A stretch of DNA of 46,457 nt from an uncultured Muribaculaceae bacterium (GCA_910576775.1 CAJTJV010000021.1:1-46457); one strand, 5' to 3'. Numbered from the stretch's first letter, positions 15,774 through 25,202 are shown. The notes: a model not told the origin generated them from the letters alone. A program made the numbers and translations.

Positions 15774-16771
15774 GTCCTATCGTTGTTACACCAAAGTGCG
15801 GCATTATGCATTTCCAATGGAGACGGTATATTGTTGCTGTATAGCAGTCCCGTGCCGAGACCCTGGGGCATTGACAGGTTGTAGTGCGACAGCCAGCGTC
15901 CTATTGCATATAGCCCGAGGTTGGATTCTAATGCCGAAGTCGCCCACCATCGGTCTTCGCCGATGATTGCGGCATAGTCGGCGGCATCGCGGAATCCTCC
16001 ACATAAAGCCGGTTTGAGGATGATGTATTGCGGATTGATTGCATTGAGCAGCGCGACTTTTTCATCATGGGTTCGCTTTCCGATCAATTCCTCGTCAAGA
16101 GCGATTGCAACAGGGCTTTTAATGCATATGTCTGCCATTGTTTCTGTTTGCCCGGCTTTTATGGGTTGTTCGAGTGAGTGTATATTGAAAGCTGAGAGAA
16201 TGTTAAGACGGTCAAGTGCATTGGCTTGGGTAAAGCTGCCATTGGCGTCGAGCCTGATTTCGAGGTCTGACTTGCTGAAAGATTTTCTTATGATTTTCAG
16301 CAGATCTATTTCGTCATCAAATCTTATTCCACCTATCTTAAGTTTCAGTATCCGGAAGCCATCATTGAGCTTTTCTGCTATTCGGCGTTGCATAAGTTCC
16401 TTGTCGCCCATCCATATCAGGCCGTTGATTGGGATTCCGTATTCTCCATTCTGCCACGGCGTTCGTTCTTCATTTTCAAGGTTTGCGAAAGCGCTTTCAA
16501 AACCGAAAGCTATACTGCTGCACGGAGGCTCTTTAAGAGTGCTGGGCGGGTTGGAGCAGGCTTCTGAAAGTAAACTTTCAAAAGCGGGTGTGTCCTCGGC
16601 GGAAAGCCCTTTGAAAAGTGGCACCTCTCCGTAAGAGATACGTTTATCGGGCGATGTCAGTCTGATTAAATATGTATCTTTATGCATCATACTGGTGCGC
16701 GACGTCCGGGCCTCGAACTTGAAATCGAGAGTATAGCGGCACCATTCGGCTATATATTCCCCTTGAATCAT
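15737..16771 (-). CDS. menC: o-Succinylbenzoate synthase (MenC)
   Basis: A 344-aa enolase-superfamily enzyme that dehydrates SHCHC to o-succinylbenzoate. The catalytic and metal residues appear in order: KLK in ILKLKIGG, D in IRLDANGSF, E in HSLEQPI, D in IALDEELIG and K in YIILKPALCGG. The start ATG (16771) follows the menB stop directly, with TAA next to ATG and no gap. It sits in the menD-menB-menC-menE operon. Confidence 0.92.
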   Translation of the reverse strand: MIQGEYIAEWCRYTLDFKFEARTSRTSMMHKDTYLIRLTSPDKRISYGEVPLFKGLSAEDTPAFESLLSEACSNPPSTLKEPPCSSIAFGFESAFANLENEERTPWQNGEYGIPINGLIWMGDKELMQRRIAEKLNDGFRILKLKIGGIRFDDEIDLLKIIRKSFSKSDLEIRLDANGSFTQANALDRLNILSAFNIHSLEQPIKAGQTETMADICIKSPVAIALDEELIGKRTHDEKVALLNAINPQYIILKPALCGGFRDAADYAAIIGEDRWWATSALESNLGLYAIGRWLSHYNLSMPQGLGTGLLYSNNIPSPLEMHNAALWCNNDRTWRIPENLPWQV

Positions 16772-17608
16772 TTATCCGGGAAACTGGGGGAATTTATCAA
16801 AATCGGGATCGCGTTTCTCTAAGAATGCCTGCGATCCTTCCTGGGCTTCATCCATCAGATAGTACATCAGTGTGGCGTCCCCGGCGAATTCCATCAGGCC
16901 GTGTTGTCCGTCGAGTTCTGCATTGAGGGCGCGTTTGATCATACGTATGGCGAATGGACTGCGTTTGATTATTGTCTCGCACCAGTCAACAACTTCGTCT
17001 TCGAGTTTGTCGAAAGGCACAACTTTGTTTATCATTCCCATTTCAAGGGCTTCCTGTGCTGTATATTGGCGGCAAAGATACCAGATCTCGCGGGCTTTTT
17101 TCTGGCCTACACAGCGTGCGAGGTAGCTTGAGCCGAAGCCGGCGTCGAAACTGCCAACTTTCGGTCCTGTTTGTCCGAAGCGTGCATTTTCTGAAGCTAT
17201 TGTCAGATCGCATATAACCTGTAATACGTTACCGCCTCCGATGGCATAACCGTTAACCATGGCAATAACAGGTTTTACGAGTGAGCGTATGGCTTTGTGG
17301 ATGTCGAGGACATTCAGTCGGGGAGTGCCGTCGCTGTCGCGGTAGCCGCCACGCGATTTGTAATGCTGGTCGCCACCGGAGCAGAATGCTTTGTCGCCTG
17401 CACCGGTAAGTATAACAACGCGCACTTCCTGTGTGTCGCGGCAGTAGTCGAGAGCGTCAAGTATTTCTTTGTTGGTCTGCGGGCGGAAGGCGTTGTATAC
17501 CTCCGGACGATTGATTGTGATTCGGGCGATTCCTTTATAGAAATCGAAAAGGATGTCGGTATAAGTTTTTATCGGAGTCCATTCGCGGACAGTTGTATTG
17601 TCTGTCAT
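16772..17608 (-). CDS. menB: 1,4-dihydroxy-2-naphthoyl-CoA synthase (MenB)
   Basis: A 278-aa crotonase-fold protein. Family markers are NRPEVYNAFRPQT, GAGDKAFCSGGDQ, the oxyanion-hole segment NGYAIGGGNVL and FGQTGPKVGSFDAGFGS, followed by the WYLCRQYTAQEALEMG helix. It cyclises o-succinylbenzoyl-CoA, the naphthoquinone ring-forming step. It starts 4 nt after the menD stop. Length and motifs are standard. Confidence 0.95.
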   Translation of the reverse strand: MTDNTTVREWTPIKTYTDILFDFYKGIARITINRPEVYNAFRPQTNKEILDALDYCRDTQEVRVVILTGAGDKAFCSGGDQHYKSRGGYRDSDGTPRLNVLDIHKAIRSLVKPVIAMVNGYAIGGGNVLQVICDLTIASENARFGQTGPKVGSFDAGFGSSYLARCVGQKKAREIWYLCRQYTAQEALEMGMINKVVPFDKLEDEVVDWCETIIKRSPFAIRMIKRALNAELDGQHGLMEFAGDATLMYYLMDEAQEGSQAFLEKRDPDFDKFPQFPG

Positions 17609-17612
17609 AAAT

Positions 17613-19211
17613 TTATATTAATCCGGCCGCTTCTTCTGGGTGTACTATTATGCGTAGCACCGCCGGGCCTTTATGGTGAATGAATTTGATTAATGAACTG
17701 TCGGATGCTGCCGTGCATTCAAAATATGTGAGATTGTATGCTTCGGCCAGTTTCTGCAAAGGAAGATTAGGTTTCATTACGAATAAATCTTCCAGTTCGC
17801 TCAGCTTTGCTGTTGTCGGGATATTCCTGAAAATATCACCTCCGCCATTGTCGAGTACTGCTATTTTGAAATTATCAGGCATGTTGATAGTTGCGAGTGC
17901 TCCAATGTCGTAAGCAGCCGACATATCGCCGCTTATCAGCAGGGTAGGGGTGTTGCTGACTATTGCGGCGCCTATCGCTGTTGATGTGGAGCCGTCAATA
18001 CCGCTGACACCACGGTTGATTTCAATTCTTATATTCTCTTTCCATTTGACAAGCTGGACCAATCTGGCGGAACTGCCGTTGCTCACATGTACGAGGTTCC
18101 CGTTGAATTTGTCGGCTATTGCCTGGAATATTTCAACGGCGGAACTGTGCAGATTATACCGCGTGATGCCGCGGCATGCGAGTTTTTCCCATTCTTTGTC
18201 ATAGCCGTTTCTGCTTCCGCCGGTTGAAAGTAACCTGAAAAAATATGCCGGTGAACATTCGATATGTTCATCAAGGTTGTTGAATGTATCCACCAGTCCG
18301 TTTTCATAGCCTCCGGAAATAAATGTGATGTTCTTGAGGCTGCGCAGCCATGCTTTAAAACGGTTTGAAATAAAATCGCCGCCTATAATAGCTACAATAT
18401 CGGGTAATGGAGCTTCTTCGAGAATCCTGTCGCAGTGCATAGGGGCAATGGCTCCTTTTACATTGGATTGAACCTCTGCCACAACGGCTATGTCGCATTT
18501 CTTGCGCATGGCATTGAGAGCCTTGATATCTTCCGTACTGAGGCGCACGCCTCCGATTGCGAGCAGGATGCGGGGATTGACAACGGACCAATTATAATCA
18601 GGTGCGATATCCGTGCTTTCCGGTGTAAATTTTGTTGTAATCTTTTTTGCTTTCGGAAGAGTGGAATCATCGCACATTTCAGTCAGCGGAGCATTCAGCC
18701 GCATGTTTATCTGTACCGGTCCGGGAATCTTGCCGGTGCATATTGTAAGCGCGTGGTTTATAAGCCGGTTGGCATACTGTACAGAGTTTCGGGAATTGTC
18801 AATGTCGTGAATGTCGACACTACATTTCACAACGGTGTCGAGAGCGCCATACTGACGGATTGTCTGTCCTTCTCGTTGATCAACCCACCATTCAGGTCTG
18901 TCGGCAGTGATTGCCACAAGTGGAACATGGCGATAATATGCTTCAGAAAGAGCCGGCGCGTAATTCAGCGGTGCCGACCCGGATGTGCATACCATGGCGA
19001 CCGGTTCGTTGAGTGTGAGTGTCATCCCGAGTGCAATGAATCCAGCCGATCGCTCGTCGATTACCGGATGCAGGGCGAAATAACCAGAGCGTGAAAATGC
19101 AACTGATAACGGGGCACATCGGCTACCCGACGAGACTACAATATTACGGATGCCATATTCCTGCAGAAGATTGCAAAGAAGATGGACACTGATTTTAGAT
19201 ATTGTTGTCAT
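17613..19211 (-). CDS. menD: SEPHCHC synthase (MenD)
   Basis: 532 aa from the ATG at 19211 (MTTISKISVHLLCNLL); a longer frame exists but crosses the promoter. A thiamine-diphosphate enzyme that joins 2-oxoglutarate to isochorismate. Seen are VVSSGSRCAPLSVAF, DERSAGFIALGM with the cofactor-activating Glu, CTSGSAPLNYAPALSEA, VAITADRPEWWVDQREGQTI and, in the C-terminal ThDP domain, GNSSARL-type and VLDNGGGDIF segments. First gene of the men operon. Confidence 0.94.
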   Translation of the reverse strand: MTTISKISVHLLCNLLQEYGIRNIVVSSGSRCAPLSVAFSRSGYFALHPVIDERSAGFIALGMTLTLNEPVAMVCTSGSAPLNYAPALSEAYYRHVPLVAITADRPEWWVDQREGQTIRQYGALDTVVKCSVDIHDIDNSRNSVQYANRLINHALTICTGKIPGPVQINMRLNAPLTEMCDDSTLPKAKKITTKFTPESTDIAPDYNWSVVNPRILLAIGGVRLSTEDIKALNAMRKKCDIAVVAEVQSNVKGAIAPMHCDRILEEAPLPDIVAIIGGDFISNRFKAWLRSLKNITFISGGYENGLVDTFNNLDEHIECSPAYFFRLLSTGGSRNGYDKEWEKLACRGITRYNLHSSAVEIFQAIADKFNGNLVHVSNGSSARLVQLVKWKENIRIEINRGVSGIDGSTSTAIGAAIVSNTPTLLISGDMSAAYDIGALATINMPDNFKIAVLDNGGGDIFRNIPTTAKLSELEDLFVMKPNLPLQKLAEAYNLTYFECTAASDSSLIKFIHHKGPAVLRIIVHPEEAAGLI

Positions 19212-19250
19212 ATCCGCTATTTTTTTAGTCAGATTTGCATTTTGTGAAAA

Positions 19251-19258
19251 CAAAGTTA
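19251..19258 (-). promoter_or_regulatory. -7 box of the men operon
   Basis: On the minus strand TAACTTTG matches TAnnTTTG, 39 nt upstream of the menD ATG. It shares the 83-bp intergenic region with the divergent outer-membrane gene. Confidence 0.6.
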
Positions 19259-19294
19259 GATTTTTTTTGTATAAAATGCAAAGGGTTTCGCATT

Positions 19295-20533
19295 ATGCAG
19301 TATTTGAGACTATATATATTCATCATAATGGCATTCGGCTTTCTGTTACCGGTTCTTGCAGGAAGCGGAGAGTTGTCTATGCTTCCCCCTTCGCCGCCGG
19401 TTATTAACTGTAATATACATGCTAAAGACAGCGTACAGCCCGATACCGCTTCTTTGGCAGCGATAGAAGCTCTCAGGCCAAAAAAAAATTTGATTCAGAA
19501 AATCATCGATTATTTTGATGAATCGAATAAGCCGGTAAAGAATAAGAAATTCGATTTCAGTGTTATCGGAGGACCATATTATTCATCCGATACAAAATTC
19601 GGAATCGGTCTTGTCGCGGCTGGTTTATACAGGACATCTGCGACCGACAGCATGCTGATGCCGAGTGATGTGTCTCTGTATCTTAAAGCAACTACAAGTA
19701 TGTATTTTGAGCTTGGATTACGTGGGAACCATCTTGCACCCGGTGACAGAATGCGGATAAACTATATTGTAAATATCGCTCAGATTGCATCGCATTTCTG
19801 GGGCATAGGATATGATAATAATGTGAACGATGACAATGATTCGCGCTATAAATATATTCGGTCCCAGGCGGAGGCGAATTTCATATGGCGTCTGGCGAGG
19901 AATTTTTACTTCGGTCCTACTGTTAGTTTTGACTATGTCAACGGTCGCCACTTTCAGAAGCCGTGGCTTTGGCAAGGACAGGATGACAGAACTTTTAATG
20001 TAGGGATTGGTTTTACTATTCAATATGACAACCGGGATTTTCTTACGAATGCCTCCAGAGGTATCTACCTGAAAATCGATCAACGTTTCAATCCTCGTTT
20101 TCTGCTGAACCGCTATGCGTTTTCTATGACAGCTTTGCAATTCTCGTGGTATCATCCTCTATGGAAATCTGCTACAATAGCTATGCAGTTTCGTTCCAGG
20201 TTTACTTACGGAAATACTCCGTGGGGATTGATGTCTACTTTGGGAGGAAGCGAGAATATGCGAGGGTATTTCGAAGGCCGCTACCGCGACAAGTGCGAAA
20301 TGGATTTTTGTATAGAACTCCGGCAGCACGTATGGCGCCGCAATGGGGCTGTTGTATGGGTTGGAGCCGGCACCGTATTTCCGGAATTCAAAGCCTTGCG
20401 TTGGCGTAAAGTTTTGCCGAATTATGGGATTGGTTATAGATGGGAATTTAAGAAAAGGGTGAATGTGCGCCTTGATCTAGGTTTTGGCAAACATCAGACA
20501 GGTATAATATTCAGTATCAATGAAGCATTCTGA
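19295..20533 (+). CDS. Omp85/BamA-like outer membrane barrel protein without POTRA domains
   Basis: 412 aa from the ATG at 19295 (MQYLRLYIFIIMAFGF), which gives a clean signal peptide; an upstream frame from 19235 does not. A linker with KKNLIQKIIDYFDES precedes a C-terminal transmembrane barrel with alternating aromatic strands. Omp85 hallmarks are IQYDNRDFLTNASRG (about residue 260), YGNTPWGLMSTLGGSENMRGY with the RGY variant of the lid-loop (V/I)RGY motif, and a terminal strand ending NEAF. No POTRA domains are present, as in bacterial surface-antigen D15-like proteins. Cargo is unknown. Its 3' end overlaps the transferase gene by 14 nt. Confidence 0.82.
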   Translation: MQYLRLYIFIIMAFGFLLPVLAGSGELSMLPPSPPVINCNIHAKDSVQPDTASLAAIEALRPKKNLIQKIIDYFDESNKPVKNKKFDFSVIGGPYYSSDTKFGIGLVAAGLYRTSATDSMLMPSDVSLYLKATTSMYFELGLRGNHLAPGDRMRINYIVNIAQIASHFWGIGYDNNVNDDNDSRYKYIRSQAEANFIWRLARNFYFGPTVSFDYVNGRHFQKPWLWQGQDDRTFNVGIGFTIQYDNRDFLTNASRGIYLKIDQRFNPRFLLNRYAFSMTALQFSWYHPLWKSATIAMQFRSRFTYGNTPWGLMSTLGGSENMRGYFEGRYRDKCEMDFCIELRQHVWRRNGAVVWVGAGTVFPEFKALRWRKVLPNYGIGYRWEFKKRVNVRLDLGFGKHQTGIIFSINEAF

Positions 20534-22211
20534 TTCTAAAAAATTGTGGGCGGATATCCTTATGTGGATTCTCCCTGTACTGCTTGTGATTCCGAATATC
20601 GTTTTGTGTTTCACCGAGCATGTATACCGCGGCCTCGACTGTGCCGTCAATATAGTCCTTCCGTTAGGGGTCTATTGTTTTTTATGTGCTGTCAGTTCTA
20701 AAATCGGGCGTACAGTATTGCTGTTTTTTCCGGTGATGGTACTTTGTGCATTCCAGTTGGTTCTTCTTTATCTATATGGTAACAGCATTATTGCTGTCGA
20801 TATGTTCCTTAATGTCGCTACAACGAGTTTCAGTGAGGCTTCTGAGCTTCTTGTCAATTTATGGCCGGCTGTAGCGGTAGTCTGTGCTCTTTATCTTCCT
20901 CCGCTTATTGCAGGTATTGTATTGTGTGTTGCTGGTATACGCTCCGGAACCATTTCGAGGCGTCTTGCCACTATCGCAGGTCTGGTACTATCTGTTGCCA
21001 GTGCGATGCTGTTTATTATTGCCGTTTTTACTCCCGGGGGATATCGGCCGCAGCGACAGCTTTTTCCGGTAAATGTTATAGCAAATATGATATATGCTGC
21101 CGACCGTACAATACAAACAAAACGTTATGTCTGCAATTCTTCTGCTTTTACATTCGGCGCTGAATCGGTACGAGACAGAGATGCTCCTGAAATATATGTT
21201 ATGGTTGTAGGCGAGACATCACGTGCCGGCAATTGGCAACTCGGTGGTTATAATCGTCCGACAAATCCGCGTCTTTCGCAGCGTCCCGGACTCGTTTTCT
21301 TCTCCAAGGCATTGTCGGAGAGCAATACCACCCATAAAAGTGTACCACTTATGCTCAGCCATATCACAGCCGCCGCATTCGGCGATTCAATTTATTGCAG
21401 CAAGGGTATCGCCGCGGCATTTTCAGAAGCCGGCTATTCATCTGCCTGGCTGAGTAGTCAGAAAAGAAATCATTCTCTGATTGATTTCTTTGGTGCGCAG
21501 GCCGATACAACCGAGTTTATAGCCGATGACGGACAAGTGCATCGGGATGGAGAGCTGTGTGCTCGTCTAAAAGCGTTTCTCGATGCTCCGGGAGCTCCCA
21601 AGCGATTCGTTATCATTCATACATATGGCTCGCATTTCAGTTATCGCGACCGTTATCCGGAATCTTATACCAAATTTACTCCGGATCATTATTCCGGGGC
21701 TTCGGCTGCATGTCGCCACGAGCTCTTGAATGCTTATGACAATACAATTGTATATACAGACGCTGTTTTAGACAGTATAATATCAATAGTGGACGCATAT
21801 CAGGTTCCGGCAGCGCTTGTTTATGCGGCAGATCATGGCGAGGATATATTCGACGACACACGCGAGCGTTTTCTTCATGCTTCACCGGTGCCTACGGCAA
21901 GGCAACTGCATGTACCTATGTTAGTATGGATGTCAGGTGCGTATCGTAGCGGGTATCCTGACAAATATGAAGGAGCTATATCGAACTCCGGCAAGGAAGT
22001 GTCGACAAGCCGTAGCGTCTTCCACACTTTGTTGTCGCTTGCCGGCGTCCGGTCATCGGTATTCGACAAATCGTCGGCACTTGACAGAAAATCATATCGC
22101 GAGCTTCCTCTCGTGTATCTGAACGATCGTGACGAGGCTGTCGGTTTATCTGCATGCGGTATGGGAAAAGAGGATGCGGATTATTTTCTTCATGCTCGCA
22201 TCACACCGTAA
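20520..22211 (+). CDS. Phosphoethanolamine transferase (EptA-like)
   Basis: A 563-aa protein with about five N-terminal membrane helices (residues 12-170), then a periplasmic alkaline-phosphatase-like domain. GETSRAGNWQLGGY (231-244) contains the catalytic Thr (T233) that carries the phosphoethanolamine intermediate. Later segments NTTHKSVPLMLS, FVIIHTYGSHFSY and YAADHGEDIFDD...RFLHASP supply the zinc ligands. These enzymes decorate lipid A or other envelope sugars and can raise resistance to cationic peptides. The start lies inside the barrel gene, so the two are coupled. Confidence 0.88.
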   Translation: MKHSDSKKLWADILMWILPVLLVIPNIVLCFTEHVYRGLDCAVNIVLPLGVYCFLCAVSSKIGRTVLLFFPVMVLCAFQLVLLYLYGNSIIAVDMFLNVATTSFSEASELLVNLWPAVAVVCALYLPPLIAGIVLCVAGIRSGTISRRLATIAGLVLSVASAMLFIIAVFTPGGYRPQRQLFPVNVIANMIYAADRTIQTKRYVCNSSAFTFGAESVRDRDAPEIYVMVVGETSRAGNWQLGGYNRPTNPRLSQRPGLVFFSKALSESNTTHKSVPLMLSHITAAAFGDSIYCSKGIAAAFSEAGYSSAWLSSQKRNHSLIDFFGAQADTTEFIADDGQVHRDGELCARLKAFLDAPGAPKRFVIIHTYGSHFSYRDRYPESYTKFTPDHYSGASAACRHELLNAYDNTIVYTDAVLDSIISIVDAYQVPAALVYAADHGEDIFDDTRERFLHASPVPTARQLHVPMLVWMSGAYRSGYPDKYEGAISNSGKEVSTSRSVFHTLLSLAGVRSSVFDKSSALDRKSYRELPLVYLNDRDEAVGLSACGMGKEDADYFLHARITP

Positions 22212-22222
22212 GACTGAAATTT

Positions 22223-23110
22223 TCAGTCGCGGAACCGTTGTGTAAGAGGCCCGTAGAAGTCTATGCGTCTGTCCCGTAGGAAAGGCCACCATCGGCGTAC
22301 ACTTTCGCAGCGTTCCATGTCGATATCCACGATACCTTCATATTCTTCTGTGGCTGGAGCTTTGAAAATATACTCTCCCTGAGGTCCTGCGACAAAGCTC
22401 GACCCCCAGAATGCGATGCCTCCTGTTGCGCCCGACGGATCTGTTTCATGTCCTGTACGGTTCACTGCCACCAGGGGCAGCCCGTTGGCTATGGCATGGC
22501 CGCGCTGCACTGTTATCCAGGCTTCCCGCTGACGCTCCTTTTCTGCGTCGGTGTCGGAACTTTCCCAACCGATTGCAGTAGGGTATATCAGAATTTCGGC
22601 GCCGGCAAGAGCCATCATGCGAGCGGCCTCTGGATACCACTGATCCCAGCAGACAAGTACGCCGAGACGTCCTACAGATGTGTCAATAGGATTAAAACCG
22701 GTATCTCCCGGTGTGAAATAGAATTTTTCGTAATATGCCGGGTCGTCGGGAATATGCATTTTACGGTAGCGGCCGGCTATGGAGCCATCACTATCGAATA
22801 CTACGGCTGTATTATGGTATAGGCCCGGTGCTCGTCGCTCAAAAAGACTTGTTACGAGTACTATGCCACATTCCGATGCTATGGAAGAATAGAAATCTGT
22901 TATATCTCCTGGAATGGCGGTTGCGAGGGAGCATAGGTCTACATTCTCCGTCTGACAGAAATAAAGAGAGTCGTGCAGCTCCTGTAATACTATGAGCTGG
23001 GCGCCGTCGGCCGCAAGCCTGCGTATTTTATCGGCAAGACGCCGGCGGTTGTCGGCGATATCGTCAGTGTTTGCCTGTTGTATTATTCCGGTTCGAAGTA
23101 TGCGTGTCAT
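22223..23110 (-). CDS. aguB: N-carbamoylputrescine amidase (AguB)
   Basis: 295 aa from the ATG at 23110 (MTRILRTGIIQQANT); a longer frame inside aguA is not used. Nitrilase superfamily with the Glu-Lys-Cys triad: E in VLQELHDSLYF, K in RYRKMHIPDDP and C in VLVCWDQWYPEAARMM. EKFYFTPGDTGF is typical of AguB. It hydrolyses N-carbamoylputrescine to putrescine, CO2 and ammonia. The start overlaps the aguA stop as ATGA, giving a coupled two-step pathway. Its stop lies in a small palindrome shared with the convergent transferase gene. Confidence 0.94.
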   Translation of the reverse strand: MTRILRTGIIQQANTDDIADNRRRLADKIRRLAADGAQLIVLQELHDSLYFCQTENVDLCSLATAIPGDITDFYSSIASECGIVLVTSLFERRAPGLYHNTAVVFDSDGSIAGRYRKMHIPDDPAYYEKFYFTPGDTGFNPIDTSVGRLGVLVCWDQWYPEAARMMALAGAEILIYPTAIGWESSDTDAEKERQREAWITVQRGHAIANGLPLVAVNRTGHETDPSGATGGIAFWGSSFVAGPQGEYIFKAPATEEYEGIVDIDMERCESVRRWWPFLRDRRIDFYGPLTQRFRD

Positions 23111-24141
23111 TTGAGTTTCTTTTGTTTGGGAATCTGCATTGTGGCGCAGTGTAGTGAGCCGTGCTGACGGATAAGAGAGCGGCAGTCTATACATATTATT
23201 TCATATTCCGGCATCGCGGCCATGACGGCCATGCGCGCTGTCGCGTCTGGTAACGGCTGGCCGTAGACCGGAAGAAGCACCGCTTTATTGACAATAAGGA
23301 AATTGGCATATGTTGCCGGGAGCCGAGTGCCGTCATCCGGGTCGTAGATAGGGGAGGGGATGGGGAGTTCAATAAGATTGAATGGCATCCCGTTCGGTCG
23401 GCGAAGCTCCGTCAGTTCCTCTTTCATGCGTTGCAGAGGCCCGTAGTTTGAATCGTCAGGATCGGAACAACCGGAAAAAAGGATAGTGTCGCCGGGGGGG
23501 ACGATGCGAGCGAGTGTATCGATATGTCCGTCTGTGTCATCACCGTCAAGAGCCCCGTTGTTTAGCCAGGCGATGGTATGGGCGCCCAGCTCTTTTTTCA
23601 GGATGCCGTCTATTTCTTTCCTGCTTATTTCTCCGTTGCGGTTGGGATTCAGCTGACATGACGCAGTAGTGAGGATAAATCCTTGTCCATCTGTGTCAAT
23701 TCCGCCTCCTTCAAGGATAAAGCCAAGATGGCTGACGCGCGGATATGGAAGGGCTCCGTTGCTGCATAGATGGCGTGTTGTCATGTTATCGCGGGCAGAC
23801 GCGAATTTCAGTCCCCAGCCGTTGAAGCAAAAATCAAGATGCTGTGCTCCATCGGGAGTGAATACTGTGATCGGGCCGTAATCGCGGGTCCAAGTATCAT
23901 CTGTGGGAATACGATAATATATTATGTTCTCTAAGCGAGTTCCTTCCGGATAGTAGCTCGAATCGGGAGCTTTCGGGCCTATTATGATTACTTTTGTGCG
24001 GTCTGCCAGGGCTTTGATAATCTGTCCGTATGTCCGGCGCACTTCATCGAGCATATTAGCCCAGTCGGTATCTTCGTGAGGCCATGCAAGCATTACGGCT
24101 TCGCATGGCTCCCATTCAGGGGGTAGTCGTAATTCTGTCAT
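23107..24141 (-). CDS. aguA: Agmatine deiminase (AguA)
   Basis: A 344-aa protein of the peptidyl-arginine-deiminase-like family. Motifs are MLAWPHEDTDW near the N-terminus, TWTRDYGPITV, CFNGWGLKF, LEGGGIDTDGQG, DDTDGHIDTLAR with the catalytic acid and His, and the nucleophile C332 in GSLHCATMQIP. It converts agmatine to N-carbamoylputrescine. The start overlaps the small upstream gene as ATGA, and aguB follows, so putrescine can be made from agmatine by this operon alone. Confidence 0.94.
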   Translation of the reverse strand: MTELRLPPEWEPCEAVMLAWPHEDTDWANMLDEVRRTYGQIIKALADRTKVIIIGPKAPDSSYYPEGTRLENIIYYRIPTDDTWTRDYGPITVFTPDGAQHLDFCFNGWGLKFASARDNMTTRHLCSNGALPYPRVSHLGFILEGGGIDTDGQGFILTTASCQLNPNRNGEISRKEIDGILKKELGAHTIAWLNNGALDGDDTDGHIDTLARIVPPGDTILFSGCSDPDDSNYGPLQRMKEELTELRRPNGMPFNLIELPIPSPIYDPDDGTRLPATYANFLIVNKAVLLPVYGQPLPDATARMAVMAAMPEYEIICIDCRSLIRQHGSLHCATMQIPKQKKLK

Positions 24142-24377
24142 TCCTGATTGTCAAAATCGTCGAGTGATTTCCACATTTCATTCTGTCCTTCTACATAAGT
24201 TTCGCAGAAATCCAGAAACCCGCGGCGCTCGCTTACACCTTCTTCGCTACAATATGTACGGTAGAGCAGTCTTAGGTCTGGTTCGTCGATAAGACGGCGC
24301 TTGAATTCTGCTTCTGCTATGTCGATTGATGGGGACTGATTTATAATGGCAAGGAATATTTCGGTGATTTCTTCCAT
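24138..24377 (-). CDS. Small acidic protein of unknown function, first gene of the agmatine operon
   Basis: A 79-aa acidic, helix-rich protein (MEEITEIFLAIINQSPSIDI ... DDFDNQE). It has a -7 box 38 nt upstream and its stop overlaps the aguA start as ATGA, so it is translated together with the pathway. No known domain, signal peptide or membrane segment. It could be a partner or regulator, but nothing in the sequence proves that. Confidence 0.75.
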   Translation of the reverse strand: MEEITEIFLAIINQSPSIDIAEAEFKRRLIDEPDLRLLYRTYCSEEGVSERRGFLDFCETYVEGQNEMWKSLDDFDNQE

Positions 24378-24414
24378 GAATTATAGTCGGTGAATACTGA
24401 ATTTATGTTCTTGC

Positions 24415-24422
24415 CAAAAGTA
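24415..24422 (-). promoter_or_regulatory. -7 box of the agmatine operon
   Basis: The minus strand reads TACTTTTG, a match to TAnnTTTG, 38 nt before the ATG at 24377. Confidence 0.6.
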
Positions 24423-24557
24423 GTAATAATTTTGGTAATACCTGAGAGATGCTTGGTTAAATATGATTAACGTACGCCAATGTCCTGATATATATGGAAA
24501 ACAAATGCTGAATGATGTTGTTTTAATTCTAAAATAACATTTTTTCAACTGTTTATT

Positions 24558-25178
24558 ATGAAGAAGTTAAAGTTAATGATGCTATTGATGTTGCCACTTA
24601 TGTTGGTGTCATGTAGTCCTTTTGCACTTGTGAACAGTGAAACATACAACAATGCCGTCCTATCCGATTACAAGACATTTCGTATTGTAACACCGGCCGA
24701 TGGACAAATGCCTCCTGGAATGGAATCGGTTACATATTATAATATTGCTGCTGCTATACGAGAGCAAATGCTTGAACGTGGTTTTACAGAAAGCGCTAAG
24801 TCACCGATTATTATAAATATAGGCATTACCATTCATCGGCAACTTGAGACTCAGCCCGTATTGCCTCCCGGATATACACCGTATTCCGGCCCGTATTATA
24901 ACGGATATTATCCCTTCTTTATTTATCCACGTTATAATTATTGGTCGTCATATTATGCAAATGCTCAGGTGATAACGGGTATGTATAAGGAGGGAGTGCT
25001 TACTATGGATATCGTGAACATTGATAAAAAACTGCCGATGTACTCGGCTTCCGTTGCTACAATTATGGAGAATGGTAACGGACAGTTCCGTAACCTAAAG
25101 GGTATCGCGGAGGCTGTACAGACACTATTCTCGCGCTTCCCTGTTCCTGTTCTGCCGCAATATGCAAAATATAACTGA
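24558..25178 (+). CDS. DUF4136-type lipoprotein
   Basis: A 206-aa lipoprotein with the lipobox LVSC at residues 16-19. An AxxDxKTFR-like start (SDYKTFRIV), an AIREQMLERGFTES helix and repeated IxxxGITIHRQ strands match DUF4136 lipoproteins, which are common in Bacteroidota. A Tyr/Pro-rich insert (PPGYTPYSGPYYNGYYPFF) interrupts the domain. It is probably on the inner face of the outer membrane or in the periplasm. Function unknown. Confidence 0.75.
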   Translation: MKKLKLMMLLMLPLMLVSCSPFALVNSETYNNAVLSDYKTFRIVTPADGQMPPGMESVTYYNIAAAIREQMLERGFTESAKSPIIINIGITIHRQLETQPVLPPGYTPYSGPYYNGYYPFFIYPRYNYWSSYYANAQVITGMYKEGVLTMDIVNIDKKLPMYSASVATIMENGNGQFRNLKGIAEAVQTLFSRFPVPVLPQYAKYN

Positions 25179-25202
25179 AAACATATAAGGAATATTTCCT
25201 AC

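Noticed and set aside
18435..19094. 219-codon plus-strand frame
   Set aside because: Antisense to menD, which has complete family motifs.
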